From Chara braunii (Eukaryota; Streptophyta; Charophyceae; Charales; Characeae), in the NCBI GenBank assembly GCA_003427395.1, contig BFEA01000559.1, positions 338,307 through 402,306 of the forward strand: DNA of 64,000 nt, in the 5' to 3' direction. A program made the position numbers and the translations under genes. Under the pieces are notes generated by a model. That model was not told where the DNA came from. It did not search any database and saw nothing but the letters and a program-made list of their open reading frames with translations. This document shows, piece after piece, positions 1 to 10,828 of the stretch. The first letter of the stretch is position 1. Each line of letters begins with the position of its first letter.

Positions 1-1182
1 ACAGTGGGGAGCTTGTTAATATCTGTTTCTTTGTTTATTATGCCTGCTGTACCATCTACCATAAACCCCATGTGCAACAAAGCGAAAGCAGCAAATGTAA
101 TGCTTGCTAGTCACACATCTTTTACTGTGTGTTCGTTACGACGTTAAGGTCTCGAAGCTCATCGATGCATACATGAACATCGATACTGCAGGATAAGTCA
201 CACATCCACTCGAAACACACGGCAACTACGAGAACTCCACAGCATGCCCATAATCACTTATGTCTCAAGCGCTACAAAGAGAGAGAAAACTAAGATATCA
301 TCGAGCCCAGCAGTGTCCTGATGCGATGAGGTCTGCGATCCTCACCCATTGCCTTTGCGAATTCACGTCAGAACGTCACTCTTTTTCAAAACTCTACAGG
401 GCATGCTGGTGCCACTCCAACACCACGGTTCTGCCATGTTAGAACGTCACTCTTTTTCAAAAGTCTACAGGGCATGCTGGTGCCACACCAACACCACGGT
501 TCTGCCAATGCGTGTATCGGCTTCGTCAGGACATTCGAGACAAATTGAGAGGATTGGTTCTGTCATTAACTCTGTATAGATACTAACACGTTTCCTGACG
601 AGCTACAGCTGTTAGACTCGGTCGTTCGTGAAGTCAAGGCAACATTTCCAGACGTTAGCTGTTCACTCCCATCAGTTTGGGGTGGCTACACTTATCTCCA
701 GTATCAACGAATATTATCATATCAGAGCACAAGAGGAGAGCCTATGCAAAACATAGCACAAAAAAACAAGGAAAACAGATAGAACAAAAGAAAAAGCGAA
801 AAACCCAGAAAAAAAAAACCCAACTGGAATTGGACTAGACTGATAAACAGCCACCCGCCGAGCAAAGTTGAAACAGGTGACGAATTGACCGAGGAGATGA
901 ACAGCTGGCGTCTCGGATGTCCTGCTTGACTTGGGCACATTCCAATCAGTCGTACCATAGACCAGCTTGTGCAAACCTATGTCTGGTCGGTCGGCGTGTT
1001 CAGAAGGTTGGTAACCCCTTCCAGTCATGCGGCACTTTCCCACAAAAATTATGCGAGACCAGTTTGAAGACCCTCGACCTTGCAGTCTGACCTCAAGATG
1101 CAGTGTGAGAAGGCTCTCTCCTACCCCGCTCAGGTGTCGAGAGTAGGTTAACAATAGTCGTATTTTTCATCACCACTCCCGG
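1..1182. other. Region without a recognisable gene
   Basis: Both strands were read and no conserved protein, RNA gene or transposon domain was found. Open frames here are short and lack family motifs. Apart from the 71-bp duplication at 370-509 the sequence looks unique within the window. Confidence 0.5.
370..509. repeat. 71-bp imperfect tandem duplication
   Basis: Two adjacent copies begin at 370 and 441 with the same run (AGAACGTCACTCTTTTTC) and continue through a shared GCATGCTGGTGCCAC stretch. They differ by only a few bases. The duplication is not a multiple of three and creates two short overlapping open frames that I do not regard as genes. Confidence 0.85.
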
Positions 1183-1337
1183 ACACCCTTCACCACTTCA
1201 GGATGCAGCCTGCCTAAACAGGTGGTTTTCAGGGTCTTCGGACCTTTCACCACTTCAGGACCATTCCTGTATGGTCCTCCGAAGACCCTAAAAACCACCT
1301 GTTTAGGCAGGATGCATCCACAAGTGGTGAAGGGTGG
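1183..1337. repeat. Foldback palindrome with about 60-bp arms
   Basis: The left arm (1183-1242) is nearly the exact reverse complement of the right arm (1278-1337), with a loop of about 35 bp. Arm landmarks are CCTGCCTAAACAGGTGG and its complement CCACCTGTTTAGGCAGG. The flanks repeat a short CACTTCAGGA motif, and a further partial copy of the arm lies at 9474-9580 beyond element A. This could be a foldback/MITE-type element or a hairpin-forming repeat. No transposase is visible. Confidence 0.8.
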
Positions 1338-1413
1338 TTTTTATGGTTTTTGGACCTTTCACCACTTCAAGACCATTCAGGATTTTCAGACTGCCCTAAA
1401 CTTTCACTTGACC

Positions 1414-1874
1414 TGTTACAGACTCCGCCAGGGCTCGATCCTGGTCTATCTTTTTGCTGTTTCGGCTGCATCCCGTTTTCGGCCTGGCGCCCTTTTTCTA
1501 AACCCCTCCTTTGGTACCGTAGGATTTTGGACAACTGACGCCATGCTTCAATTCGGGTGCCACTTTCAAATACCGCATATTTCAGTTTTGCCCTCGGGGC
1601 CTTTGTAGAAATGCCCCCGGTACCGTACGTGTCATCGGTATTTATACCGGCACCCCGTACGGTATGGGGACCAGTCTCGTACCAGCTTTCTGCTGCTGTA
1701 CTCGTACTCAGTGTGGCTTGCTGTTTGGACCTTCGAAACCAAGACTTCGACTTTTGCCTCAGCCCCTGGTTTAGCGTCCGGTTGAGTTCAGTCGCGTGAG
1801 TGAGTGAGTGTGTGTGTGCTCTCACTCTCTCTCCCTTTGTTCCCTCCCCGCCCTTTGCCTCTGCACCCGTTACA
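1414..1874 (+). repeat. 5' LTR of element A
   Basis: 461 bp, matching 8986-9473 almost end to end, beginning TGTTACA and ending CCGTTACA. It is shorter than the 3' LTR mainly because it lacks a 24-bp tandem repeat. It contains a GT/GA-rich stretch near the end (GAGTGAGTGAGTGTGTG) and a palindromic TATA-like segment. Confidence 0.95.
1613..1669 (+). promoter_or_regulatory. Nested palindromes around a TATA-like core in the LTR
   Basis: An outer inverted repeat (CCGTACG at 1622-1628 against CGTACGG at 1656-1662) encloses an inner palindrome CGGTATTTATACCG (1636-1649). The 3' LTR retains the outer arms and a TTATACCGG core. The position inside the LTR, about 225 bp from its start, suits a promoter, but no transcript start can be shown from sequence. 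Confidence 0.4.
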
Positions 1875-1875
1875 C

Positions 1876-1887
1876 TGGTATCGAAGC
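1876..1887 (+). other. Primer-binding site of element A
   Basis: TGGTATCGAAGC lies one base after the 5' LTR end. It differs from the usual initiator-Met tRNA complement TGGTATCAGAGC only in the middle. It would prime minus-strand DNA synthesis on a tRNA-iMet 3' end. Confidence 0.8.
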
Positions 1888-2038
1888 AGCTCGCTCCCCC
1901 ATAGCCGCCGTAACCTTTGCCGCCGCGGCAATCTTCGTCGTTGCCGAGACCTTCCTCGCTGCCGTGACCCTCGCCGTTGCCACGATCTTCGTCGCTGTCT
2001 AGATCCCCGTCGTCGTCACTGCGAGAAACCACTCCGAC

Positions 2039-3862
2039 ATGCCACCCCGCCAATCCAAGACCTCCCAATGCGCCGCCGCCGCCGCCGTTGCTGCCACCTC
2101 CGCCGCTGCTGTCACCTCCGTTGTCCCCTCCACTCCATCTTCTCCCTCTGCCCCACCTTCGTCCCTCCCTATGGCCGAAGGCACTTGAAGCATCAACATG
2201 GGCTCGATCCGCATGGATTCCGTCGAGGATATCCACTGCGAGCTTGTCGACCAGCCAGACACCGGGGAGAACACATCTCTCCTCTCCATGTTTCAAGCAC
2301 TCTCTGCCTCGCTCCGCAAAATCGAGGCCTCCATGACCTCCATATCCGATTGCGTCACCTCCCTCGAAAACCACACACCCGCCATCACCGTCATCACGAC
2401 GTCATCACCCCACGCCTCCTCCGTCCAATCCATCCAATCCACCTCCGCACAACCTTTTTCTTCCGGCCAAAATAGCCAACTCCCCTCCTCCGGCCAATCT
2501 GCCCAAAGCCTCTCTGCCAGCCAAGCCGGCCAGGCCTCATCCTCCAACACCATCGTCCTCCACCACACCTTCTTCCACCCCCGTCACTTCCCTTCGCGTT
2601 TCCTTCCCCTTCTCACAACCTACTACAAGCGCTTCCACCATTACACGAACCACTCCCCTTCGCCTCTCCTCCCTCCTACTACAGCCCTTTCAGGCGTTTA
2701 CCCCACCATACCCCAACCTCCTCCTTGCTACCTCCTTGGTGACTGCAGTCAGGATCACACCTGCGACGACACCTCTCCCGACGACCTCAACTTCAACAAC
2801 CTCGCTTGCATCGTCCCCCGCAACTAGGACATTCCCCGCTCCTTCCGCGCCACCGATATTGCAACGTTCTCCGGCCTCCCCCATGAGGACGTCCTCCTTT
2901 TTCTCTCGCAAATTCAAAATGCCTTCAATCTGCATAACATGCCCCTCGCTCATTGGCTCCCCACCGCAACCTCGGCGCCGCCGCTCAATGGCGGTTAACT
3001 GAAGCCAACAACCGCCCAACCAACGGCCTTCACCGCATCACCTTCCTTCAATGGGCCGACCTTCTCATTGCCACCTTCCGTCCGCAAAAGACCATCGATG
3101 ACTACATCGGTCAACCTTCGCCAAACCGGCCCCACCGAGCGATTCATTCATTATGTTCGCTCCCTTCGCCTCCACATCCCGTCGACTCTCATTCCCGACT
3201 ACGTCTTCATCTCTCGCATCAAGCAGGTATGCTTCCCCCACCTCACCGCAGCCCTCGCCCATGAGCCCGAGATCCCTCTCATCGATTTCCTTACCCGCCT
3301 TCTCCACCATGATCGCCTTCCTCACCTCCGCTCTCAACGACCAGCCGCCCCCAACCACACCCGATTTTTCCACAACATGGCCTTCGACGACTCGTCACTC
3401 CCCTCCGACGACGACTTTGATTCCTCTCCCGAGTCCCTTGACCCAACCCAATTCACCGAGGAAGACTTCTAGGCTGTCCATCTCATGAGGATGGAACGAC
3501 AACGCCTGGCCTCCCAACCTTACTCCTCCCCCCAACCTCGTCTCCAGAAGCTCACCCCCGCCGAACGTGCCTTCCTCCAGGCCAAAGGCTGTTGTTTCCG
3601 TTGCCACCAGCTGGGGCATCAGCAAACCAATTGCCCCAAGGCCGGTCGCTCCACCCACCACGCTTCCCGCCCCATTGGATCCAGCCCTCCCACATCCAAT
3701 TCCTCCTCCTCCACCGCGGCCTCTGGGCCCTTCTCCACTTTGCCATGTCCTGACATCAACAATTCGTCTGTCGGCAATGACTTTCACACCGGACACCCCC
3801 CAGGCGTCGCAATCTACTCCGCCTTCCCTCCTCGTAACGACGTCCTCTATTTTGGCGACTGA
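2039..3862 (+). pseudogene. gag of element A (broken)
   Basis: Gag would form the nucleocapsid particle and bind the element RNA. The probable start is the ATG at 2039 (begins MPPRQSKTSQ), in frame with a later ATG at 2198, but a stop at about 2186 separates them. The middle (about 2840-3470) holds a retrotransposon Gag core spread over more than one frame. The last part (3485-3862) encodes a CCHC zinc knuckle at 3593-3634, with cysteines and histidine spaced Cx2Cx4Hx4C. Sequence is Pro/Ser-rich at the N terminus. At least three frame changes make it nonfunctional as read. Confidence 0.8.
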
Positions 3863-3866
3863 GCAC

Positions 3867-6800
3867 CCCACGGTCACATGTTCCACTACCCTCCTCCCCA
3901 ACCCCTCCACCATCACTTTCTTCGATCTCTTTGAGGAACAAGACCGACACACTCGGCTTGTTAGATTTGGCCTCGAGCAGCGCCTCCTCAACGCCATGAT
4001 CTCCTCCGCTTGTGTCGGGACCGCCCAGTTCCAGCTAAAGTACGTCGCCGTCTCCTTTGGAGCATTGACGGTGAAGTTCCGGGCCCTTCTTGACATTGGT
4101 GTCACCGATAACTTCACCACGGATGCCTGTGTCCGCAAAGTCGGCCTCTCTTCCACCGACTATGATTCCACGATCACCATCCGCCAAGGGGATAAGGACT
4201 CAACCATCGTCGTCGACCACACAGTCCGCGAGACCACAATGACTGTCGGCCCTCTTCGCAGTCAGGTCTCCTTCGATGTCATGCACCTCATGTGCGACAT
4301 CGTACTCGGGATTCCTTGGCTCGATCGCTACATGCCCTATACCTTCCACCCCTCTTTCGTCCGCCTCTCCACCCCTCCCGATCCACCCCTTGACATCCCC
4401 TACCTTCTCCCTCCCTCCACCCCTTCCCCCGTCTCTCCTCACCAATTTCTTCACATGACCTGTGAGCACCCCGACTCCGCCTACTACTGCCTTGTCATTG
4501 ACTGCGACCGTCTAGAGGTGTTTCCCGAATCCTTGCCCGCCGGACTACCTCCCGACCGAGGTGTTTCCCACACCGTCGATCTCGAGCCCGACCACTCCCC
4601 TCTTTGCCGCCCCCCATACCAGCTCTCCGTCCCCGAGGCCGAAAAAATGAAGCGCCAGCTCAATGAACTCCTTGAAAAAGGATTCATTAAGCCTAACTCC
4701 TTCCCGTTCGGCACCAGCCATCTCTTCGTCGAGAAGAAAGACACCTCGCAACTCCGCATGTGCATGGACTATCGGGCCTTGAACCAGATCACGATTAAGA
4801 ACAAGTATCCGCTTCCTTGGATATCCGAACTTCTTGATTGCCTCCGTGGAGCCAAATACTTCACCAAGATCGACCTCCGCAGTGGCTTCCACCAGATTCG
4901 CATCCGCAAGGAGGACACCCACAAAACCGCCTTCTGCTCCCGCTTCGGGCACTACGAGTTTCTCGTAATGCCTTTCGGTCTAGGACACCCACAAAACCGC
5001 CTTCTGCTCCCGCTTCGGGCACTACGAGTTTCTCGTAATGCCTTTCGGTCTCACCAACGCCTCCGCCACATTCCAATCCACCATGAACCACATCTTCCGC
5101 GACCTCCTAGAAGTCTGTGTTGTGATCTACCTCGACGACATCCTTGTTTTTAGCCCCACCTTCGAGTCCCACCTTGATCATCTCTGCCAAGTTCTCGCCA
5201 TCCTCCATGACCAGAAATTCTACGCCAAGCTCAACAAATGCACATTTGCTGCCTCTAGCGTAGAATACCTTGGTCACATTGTCTCCACCGACGACATCCG
5301 CATGGACCCCAAAAAGGTCTCTGCCCTCGTCGAGTTCCCCCCTCCCACCACTTCAACCCAACTTCGCTTCTTCACCGGACTCGCCAACTACTACCACCCC
5401 TTCATCCGCAACTGCTTCGACGTTTCCTACCCTCTCCATGAGCTCACCCGTGCCACCGAACCCTTCGCTTGGACAGACCGCCGCCAAGCCGCCTTCGACA
5501 AACTCAAGGAGCTCATCACCACTGCCCCTGTCCGCAAAATCGCCTACCCCACTCGCCACTTCTTCGTCACCACGGATGCCTCCGACTTTGCCATCGGGGC
5601 CGTCTTATCCCAGAACTTTCCTCCCGACCCCGCGGAAACCCCCTCCATCAAGGACTCTCCACTCACTCCCAATGCCCACCCGACGAGCACCCCATCACAT
5701 TTGCCAGCAAGAAACTCCTTCCCGCAGAAATGAACTACCCATCCAACAAGGAGCTCCTCGCCGTGGTCTATGCCCTCAAAGTCTGGCGCCCGTACCTCGA
5801 CTGGCAGTACTTCACCATCTGTACCGATCACACCGTCGTCTCCTCCATCTTGACCAAAGATATCACCCCGCGCCAAGCCCGCTGGCTAGACTTCCTTGCC
5901 CAATTTACCTTTACCATTTGTCACACCCCTGGCAAGAGCAACCGCGTTGCCGATGTCCTTTCCCGCCGCCCCGATCACAAACACCTCGAGAAAGTCTATG
6001 CCGCCATGACCCACATCCAACTCCTGCCATCGCTCCGCCATCGCTACACCCAAGGATACCTCTCTTTGCCCCGACTTCTCCACCATCTACAACAAACTCC
6101 GCGACCTCGACCCCGTCCCCGACTACTCCCTACATGACAACCTCCTGTACATTGAGACCAAAGGCACTCGGCGACTCTGCATCCCTGACGCCCGTGGCCT
6201 CCGCACCCAGCTCTTGGCCGAGCACCATGACACCAAGACCGCTGGCCACCTTGGTTTCCAGAAAACCTTTGACACCATCTCCCAATATTTCCATTGGCCT
6301 TCTATCCTTGCCGACGTCAGAGCCTACATCCGCTCGTGCCCCACATTTCATGCTGTCAACCCCTCGAACGGGGCCAAACCTGGCAAGCTCCAATCATTGC
6401 CCATCCCCACGTACCGATGGCAGTCTGTTTATATGGACTTCGTGTGCGGTCTTCCCACGACCGACCGCGGGCATGATTGCATCTACGTCATTGTTTGCTG
6501 GCTGACCAAACGTGCTGATTTCATCCCTTGTACCACCTCGTACAATGCCAAAGACATTGCCATTCTCTTCTTCGACCATGTCGCCCGACACCACGGCCTC
6601 CCCGAGAATATCATTAGTGATCACGACCCTCGCTTCCCCTCCCAATTTGGAAACAACTCTTCCATGCCTACGGAACCATGCTCAGGTACAGCACTGCATT
6701 CCACCCACAGACCGACGGACAAACCGAGAAGATGAATGATACTCTCCAAAGAATCCTGTGGAAGTATTGTCATCCCCACCAGCATGATTGGGATCAGTTG

Positions 6801-7475
6801 TTCACCGCCGCCGAGATTGCCTACAACAATGCCGTTTCCCCTTCCACCGGCATGTCCCCCTTTTACCTTGACCTTGGGTATCACTCCCGCTTGCCCTCTG
6901 ATTTCTTGCTCCCTTCTCAACTCAACCCATCCCCCTGCCCCTCTCTCAATGAATGGGTTGCAACAATGAACCGTCTCCTAAGAGAAGCAACCGAGTCAAT
7001 CCAACACACCCAGGAACAGCAAGCTAAACAAGCCAACAAGCATGACTGTGATATCACCTTCCAAGCAGGGGACAAGTTCTGGCTCTCCGCCAAACGCATT
7101 GAACTTGAACAGGGCTTGTCCCAGAAACTCTCAAACAAGTGGCTCGGTCCCTTCCCCATCATTGAACAAACCTCCCCGGTTAATTACAAACTCCAGCTTC
7201 CCCCTGACATGAGCCGTGTCCACCCTGTCTTCCATGTCAAATACCTCAAAGAATACCATGAATCCCGGCCACAGTTCTCTGATCGCCCTCACCGTCGTCC
7301 CCCTCCTATCATGCTCCCCACTGGACCTGAATTCTCCGTGGAATCCATCATTGGCCGTAGAACAACCCAAGTCGCTGATTACCGGGAACCAATCAAAGAA
7401 TACAAAGTCAAGTGGACAGGCTACCCGGATGAAGAATCAACATGGGAACCCTTGGAAATCTTAAGAATGCCATGA
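3867..7475 (+). pseudogene. pol of element A: PR-RT-RNase H-integrase-chromodomain (broken)
   Basis: A retroviral-type aspartic protease lies at about 4030-4140; its triad reads D-I-G (4092-4100) where D-S/T-G is expected. RT follows (about 4560-5640), with MCMDYRALN and MPFGL motifs and an intact YLDD at 5128-5139. RNase H (about 5440-5980) includes the TDAS and TDHT segments. The integrase HHCC domain (about 6220-6360) reads CPTF where CPTC is usual. In the integrase core the two Asp residues (MDF, SDHDPRF) and the Glu (QTDGQTEKMN) are present, but a single-base loss in a T run near 6648 separates them. The C terminus (7329-7466) is a chromodomain ending KVKWTGYP..STWEP, which in this family binds modified histone tails and guides insertion. 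Further frameshifts lie near 5680 and 6050, and a 70-bp duplication disrupts RT. Confidence 0.9.
4912..5051 (+). repeat. 70-bp exact tandem duplication inside RT
   Basis: The segment 4912-4981 is repeated at 4982-5051 without a visible mismatch. It covers the RT stretch ending in the MPFGL motif. Because 70 is not a multiple of three, it shifts the frame just before the catalytic YLDD. The identity of the copies suggests it arose recently relative to the LTR divergence. Confidence 0.95.
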
Positions 7476-8970
7476 GACTTGTTCGTGCCTATGATCGTTC
7501 CCACCTTGCATCCTAGCTATCCCCCAGCATATCCCTTGGCTACCTGAACCCTTGCTTAAACCCTGCGACAACCTCGCCACCTTGTTCTACACACACCTCT
7601 GCCACAACCACCCTTGCCGTTGATCCCGCTTCCTGATGTCTGATCTGCCCTTGTCCCTTGCCTAGCCCTGCCCCATTCGCCTTCCCCACTTCCTTGTCCA
7701 TCTTGTCCAATGCTTGTGGACCTGCGCGATGCTGGCGATAAAGGATCTAATGGCATGTGCACGAGGACGATGGCTTGCTGCACCATTGTTCATGGAGATT
7801 ATGCAGCTGGATTGGCCACCGTGCTGCTACACCTGGCCGGCACCCTGCCTCGCAGACTCCCTGGAGCAGCTACTTGTGACATGAATCATGTACCAGTCTG
7901 TGACTTCCTTGCTATAGGTCAGACTTCACTGCAGATCATGTACCGGACGTGCCCACAACCATCGAACATGGACCTCTTGACTTTCCACGCATCAACACTC
8001 AGCATCTTGTTTCTCCTTGACAAAGACCATTGAAGACCCCCCTTGCCGCTGACCAAGACCTTTGCAGCTCGCCTTGCTTCCATCATCAACCTGACCAAGA
8101 CCCTTGCAGTTCGCCTTGCTTCCATCATCGACCTGACCAAGACCTCCTTCAAGACCTCTATTGCTGCTGCTGACCTGGGACACCTCAAGACTCCCGAAGA
8201 CCCCTTCTTGCTGCCGATCAAGACACTTGAAGACCTCCCCCAGATCCCGTGACCCATTGCAGACCTTCCACTCTGTACCCACATCCCATCAAACATCCCA
8301 GCCCTTGTACATGCAAGCTGTGCCCTTGAACCTTGCAACAAACTTTTTTTTTTTTTTTTTTTTTTTCCGTCCCTTGACAACCTATAACCCTGTGAAATTT
8401 TGACTGAAATACCCGTTCACCCTTGTAGAACATCCATAGGAAACCCTGTTACCTGCTCTCCCTTGTAGATCATTAATAGGAAACCCTGTTACCTCTTCAC
8501 CCTTGTCAACCATCTATAGGACTACCCTATTACCCCTGCCGCACCCCTAGTTCATCATTAGCAGATCCCTGTTTCCCTAACCATTGTTTCCCTTACCCAG
8601 TAGAACTTCAATAGAAGTCCCCTGTTCCCTGAACTTTGTTCCCCCTTAACCTATAGTAAACCATGCAGTCCCCTTAGTTCATCAGTAGCACTACCCTGCT
8701 CCCTGTCATCCGTATAGTTCACTACCCTGCTCACTGCCATCCATATAGTTCACTTGTAGGACTACCCTGTTCCCTGCGACCACCCTAGTTCATCAGTAGG
8801 ACAACTCTGTTCACCGGTACCAAACCCTGTTCCCTCTTACTCACGCAGCCCATGCCACCCACATTATACCCCTCTTCCTTTCGACTTGTTAACCAGTGAG
8901 CGGCGCCGTCCCGTCCTTCACAGATTTCAGCATTGCTTCATGATTTTTGGCAGCCGGGACGTTGCCTTCT
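7476..8970 (+). other. Long noncoding 3' spacer of element A
   Basis: About 1.5 kb between the chromodomain stop and the polypurine tract encodes nothing recognisable. It contains a 42-bp tandem repeat (8051-8150), a run of 23 T (8344-8366) and, at about 8400-8850, a degenerate series of short units built around ACCCTGTT and TTCATCA(G/T)TAG. Ordinary chromoviruses have a much shorter 3' UTR. Confidence 0.7.
8051..8150 (+). repeat. 42-bp tandem repeat, about 2.4 copies
   Basis: Units begin GACCAAGACC at 8051, 8093 and 8135 and share CGCCTTGCTTCCATCATC. It lies in the noncoding 3' spacer of element A. Confidence 0.85.
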
Positions 8971-8985
8971 AGAGGGAGGGGATAG
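8971..8985 (+). other. Polypurine tract of element A
   Basis: AGAGGGAGGGGATAG directly precedes the 3' LTR (TGTTGCGG). Such purine tracts survive RNase H and prime plus-strand synthesis. Position and composition are as expected. Confidence 0.85.
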
Positions 8986-9473
8986 TGTTGCGGACTCCGC
9001 CAGGGCTTGATCCCTGGTCTATCTTTTCGCTGTTTCGGCTGCATCCCGTTTTCGGCCTGGCACCCTTTTTCCAAACCCCTCCTTTGGTACCGTAGGATTT
9101 TGGACAACTGGCGCCATGCTGCAATTCGGGTGCCACTTTCAGCTGCAATTCGGGCGCCACTTTCAAATACCGCATTTTTCAGTTTTGCCCTCGGGGCCTT
9201 TGCAAAAATGCCCGCGGTACCGTACGTGTCACCGATACTTATACCGGCTCCCCGTACGGTACGGGGACCAGTCTCGTACCAGCTTTCTCCTGCTGTACCC
9301 GTACACAGTGTGACTTGCTGTTTGGACCTTCGAAACGAAGACTTCGACTTTTGCCTCGACCCTTGGTTTTGCGTCCGGTCGAGTTCAGTCACGTGAGTGA
9401 GTGAGTGTGTGTGTGTGCTCTCACTCTCTCTCACTCTGTTCCCTCCTCGTCCTTTGCCTCTGCACCCGTTACA
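8986..9473 (+). repeat. 3' LTR of element A
   Basis: 488 bp, TGTTGCG...TTACA, followed by the TSD TGACC. Relative to the 5' LTR it carries an extra 24-bp tandem copy near 9118-9165 (GCAATTCGGG followed by GCCACTTTCA, twice). Other differences are scattered substitutions. Confidence 0.95.
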
Positions 9474-9847
9474 TGACCACTTCAGGACACCCTTCACCAC
9501 TTCAAGATGCGGCCTGCCCAAACAGGTGGTTTTCAGGGTCTTCGGACCTTTTACCACTTCAGGACCATTCATGAACTTCAGAATTTGCATTCCTAAATTT
9601 TCAGCTACTTGATAACCGCTTGTGCAGGTGTCAGGGTACCAGCCCTGATTCTGTGCAGAGTGCCATGTAGTAACATGCATTCTTGTTTCATGCAGGTGTA
9701 GGAGTCGAAGTCTTGGAAGCTCTTGTATTCATTAAGAGGTTCATTCCTCCCAGATCTCATTGAATGTTGTCATAGGATACTAGCATTGAATTCTTCCTTG
9801 AACTCAACGACCCTGCAATCCAAGAAGCCCCAACGGCTTGCCTCGTC
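9474..9847. repeat. Partial copy of the foldback arm, then unique sequence
   Basis: From 9474 to about 9580 the sequence matches the left arm of the 1183-1337 palindrome and its CACTTCAGGA flanks, without the opposite arm. This is the far side of the locus split by element A. The remaining bases to 9847 show no gene. Confidence 0.7.
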
Positions 9848-10828
9848 TGTAATGAACCCAGTTTGTAAGATACTCGCGAGACGTCAAATATACAAGGTAA
9901 CTCAGATCTGAACAATGCCTCCAATCATCATGAATGTGAGTTCTGGTACAATGTCTCGTTACCAGTAGACGAACAGATTAGAGGGTGGAAGAGATAATAA
10001 CCATCAATGATCACCAAGAGAGTAGCCCAACATTTCCCACTCCTTCGGGCTTCCCCTCACCTCCTCGTCAACAAACAGTATCTAGTATCGAGTCTGACAG
10101 GTTCTGATCACATCGAAGTGCCACGTGGCACAGTTCTCTCGTGAAGACGATGGAGAAAATCAGCAGTGCACAGCATCGACATCAACCTCGGGTAAGTATC
10201 CCGATCCTCCTCAATCATCCACAAATCCCGATCTCACTCCTTGTCGCGTCCAGTCACCCAATGCAGACAGTGTGGCCAATGCCACATCAATGATGAAGAC
10301 AGGTGACATGCGCCACATCAGCAGAAGCTGGCGCTCAGTAGAGAAGGCGCTAGCATGCTGCCTCGGTCCCGTGTCGTCCTCCCAATGCAAGCGCACAGCC
10401 AGTGTCAAGCCAGCGTCCAGCTAGAGTCGAGCCAATGTAAAGTCAGCATAGCAAGACCGAATGTCGACTCCGTGGCGGCAGGGTCTTATGTAGTGATAGA
10501 TCGAGTTGACCTGCCTCAGGTCTCACACCCACGGTGGCCCAAATTCACTCACAGTCGAGGGCCTGGAACACTTACAGTTGCAGACTTCCACCTGGTCCGA
10601 TTGCTGTTATGGTACCTGCATACGACTAAGTGTGTGTCTGACCGGCGGCCTGGGCTGGGTCCATATTGACTTTGACCGTTGGGCCTCAGACAGTTGAGTG
10701 AAGTCAACTGTTGGTGCTTAGACCCTGACACCATTTCTGGGGGGCTTTTGCCCCTTAGGCCTGAGTCCGGGTTGTGGCCTGGCCAGACCCTTTGTCATTC
10801 CATGAGGCATATGAAGAGGGTCACTGCA
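9848..10828 (-). repeat. 3' LTR of element B
   Basis: 981 bp, aligned along its length with 18290-19348. It carries a single copy of the 49-bp unit that is multiplied in the other LTR. Immediately inside it (10829-10860) is a short 8-bp tandem repeat of GACGGCCC. Confidence 0.9.

Larger units (their letters stand above)
1414..9473 (+). mobile_element. Element A: complete but inactive Ty3/Gypsy chromovirus
   Basis: This is an 8.06-kb LTR retrotransposon. It has a 5' LTR (1414-1874), a Met-tRNA-like PBS (1876), gag with a zinc knuckle, pol in the order PR-RT-RH-INT-chromodomain, a polypurine tract (8971-8985) and a 3' LTR (8986-9473). LTRs start TGTT and end TACA. The 5 bp before (1409-1413) and after (9474-9478) are both TGACC, a clean target-site duplication. 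The domain order RT before integrase and the chromodomain place it in Ty3/Gypsy chromoviruses. Several frameshifts, a 70-bp duplication in RT and an altered protease triad mean it cannot encode an intact polyprotein. It inserted into the CACTTCAGGA repeat cluster around the foldback palindrome. Confidence 0.95.

Noticed and set aside
1367-2374. 335-codon - strand frame across the LTR and gag of element A
   Set aside because: It is antisense to the LTR and gag, Gly-rich by composition and has no family motif.
8889-9680. 263-codon - strand frame over the 3' LTR of A
   Set aside because: It crosses the LTR border and the foldback arm; the same peptide segments recur antisense to the 5' LTR, so it is a shadow of the repeat.
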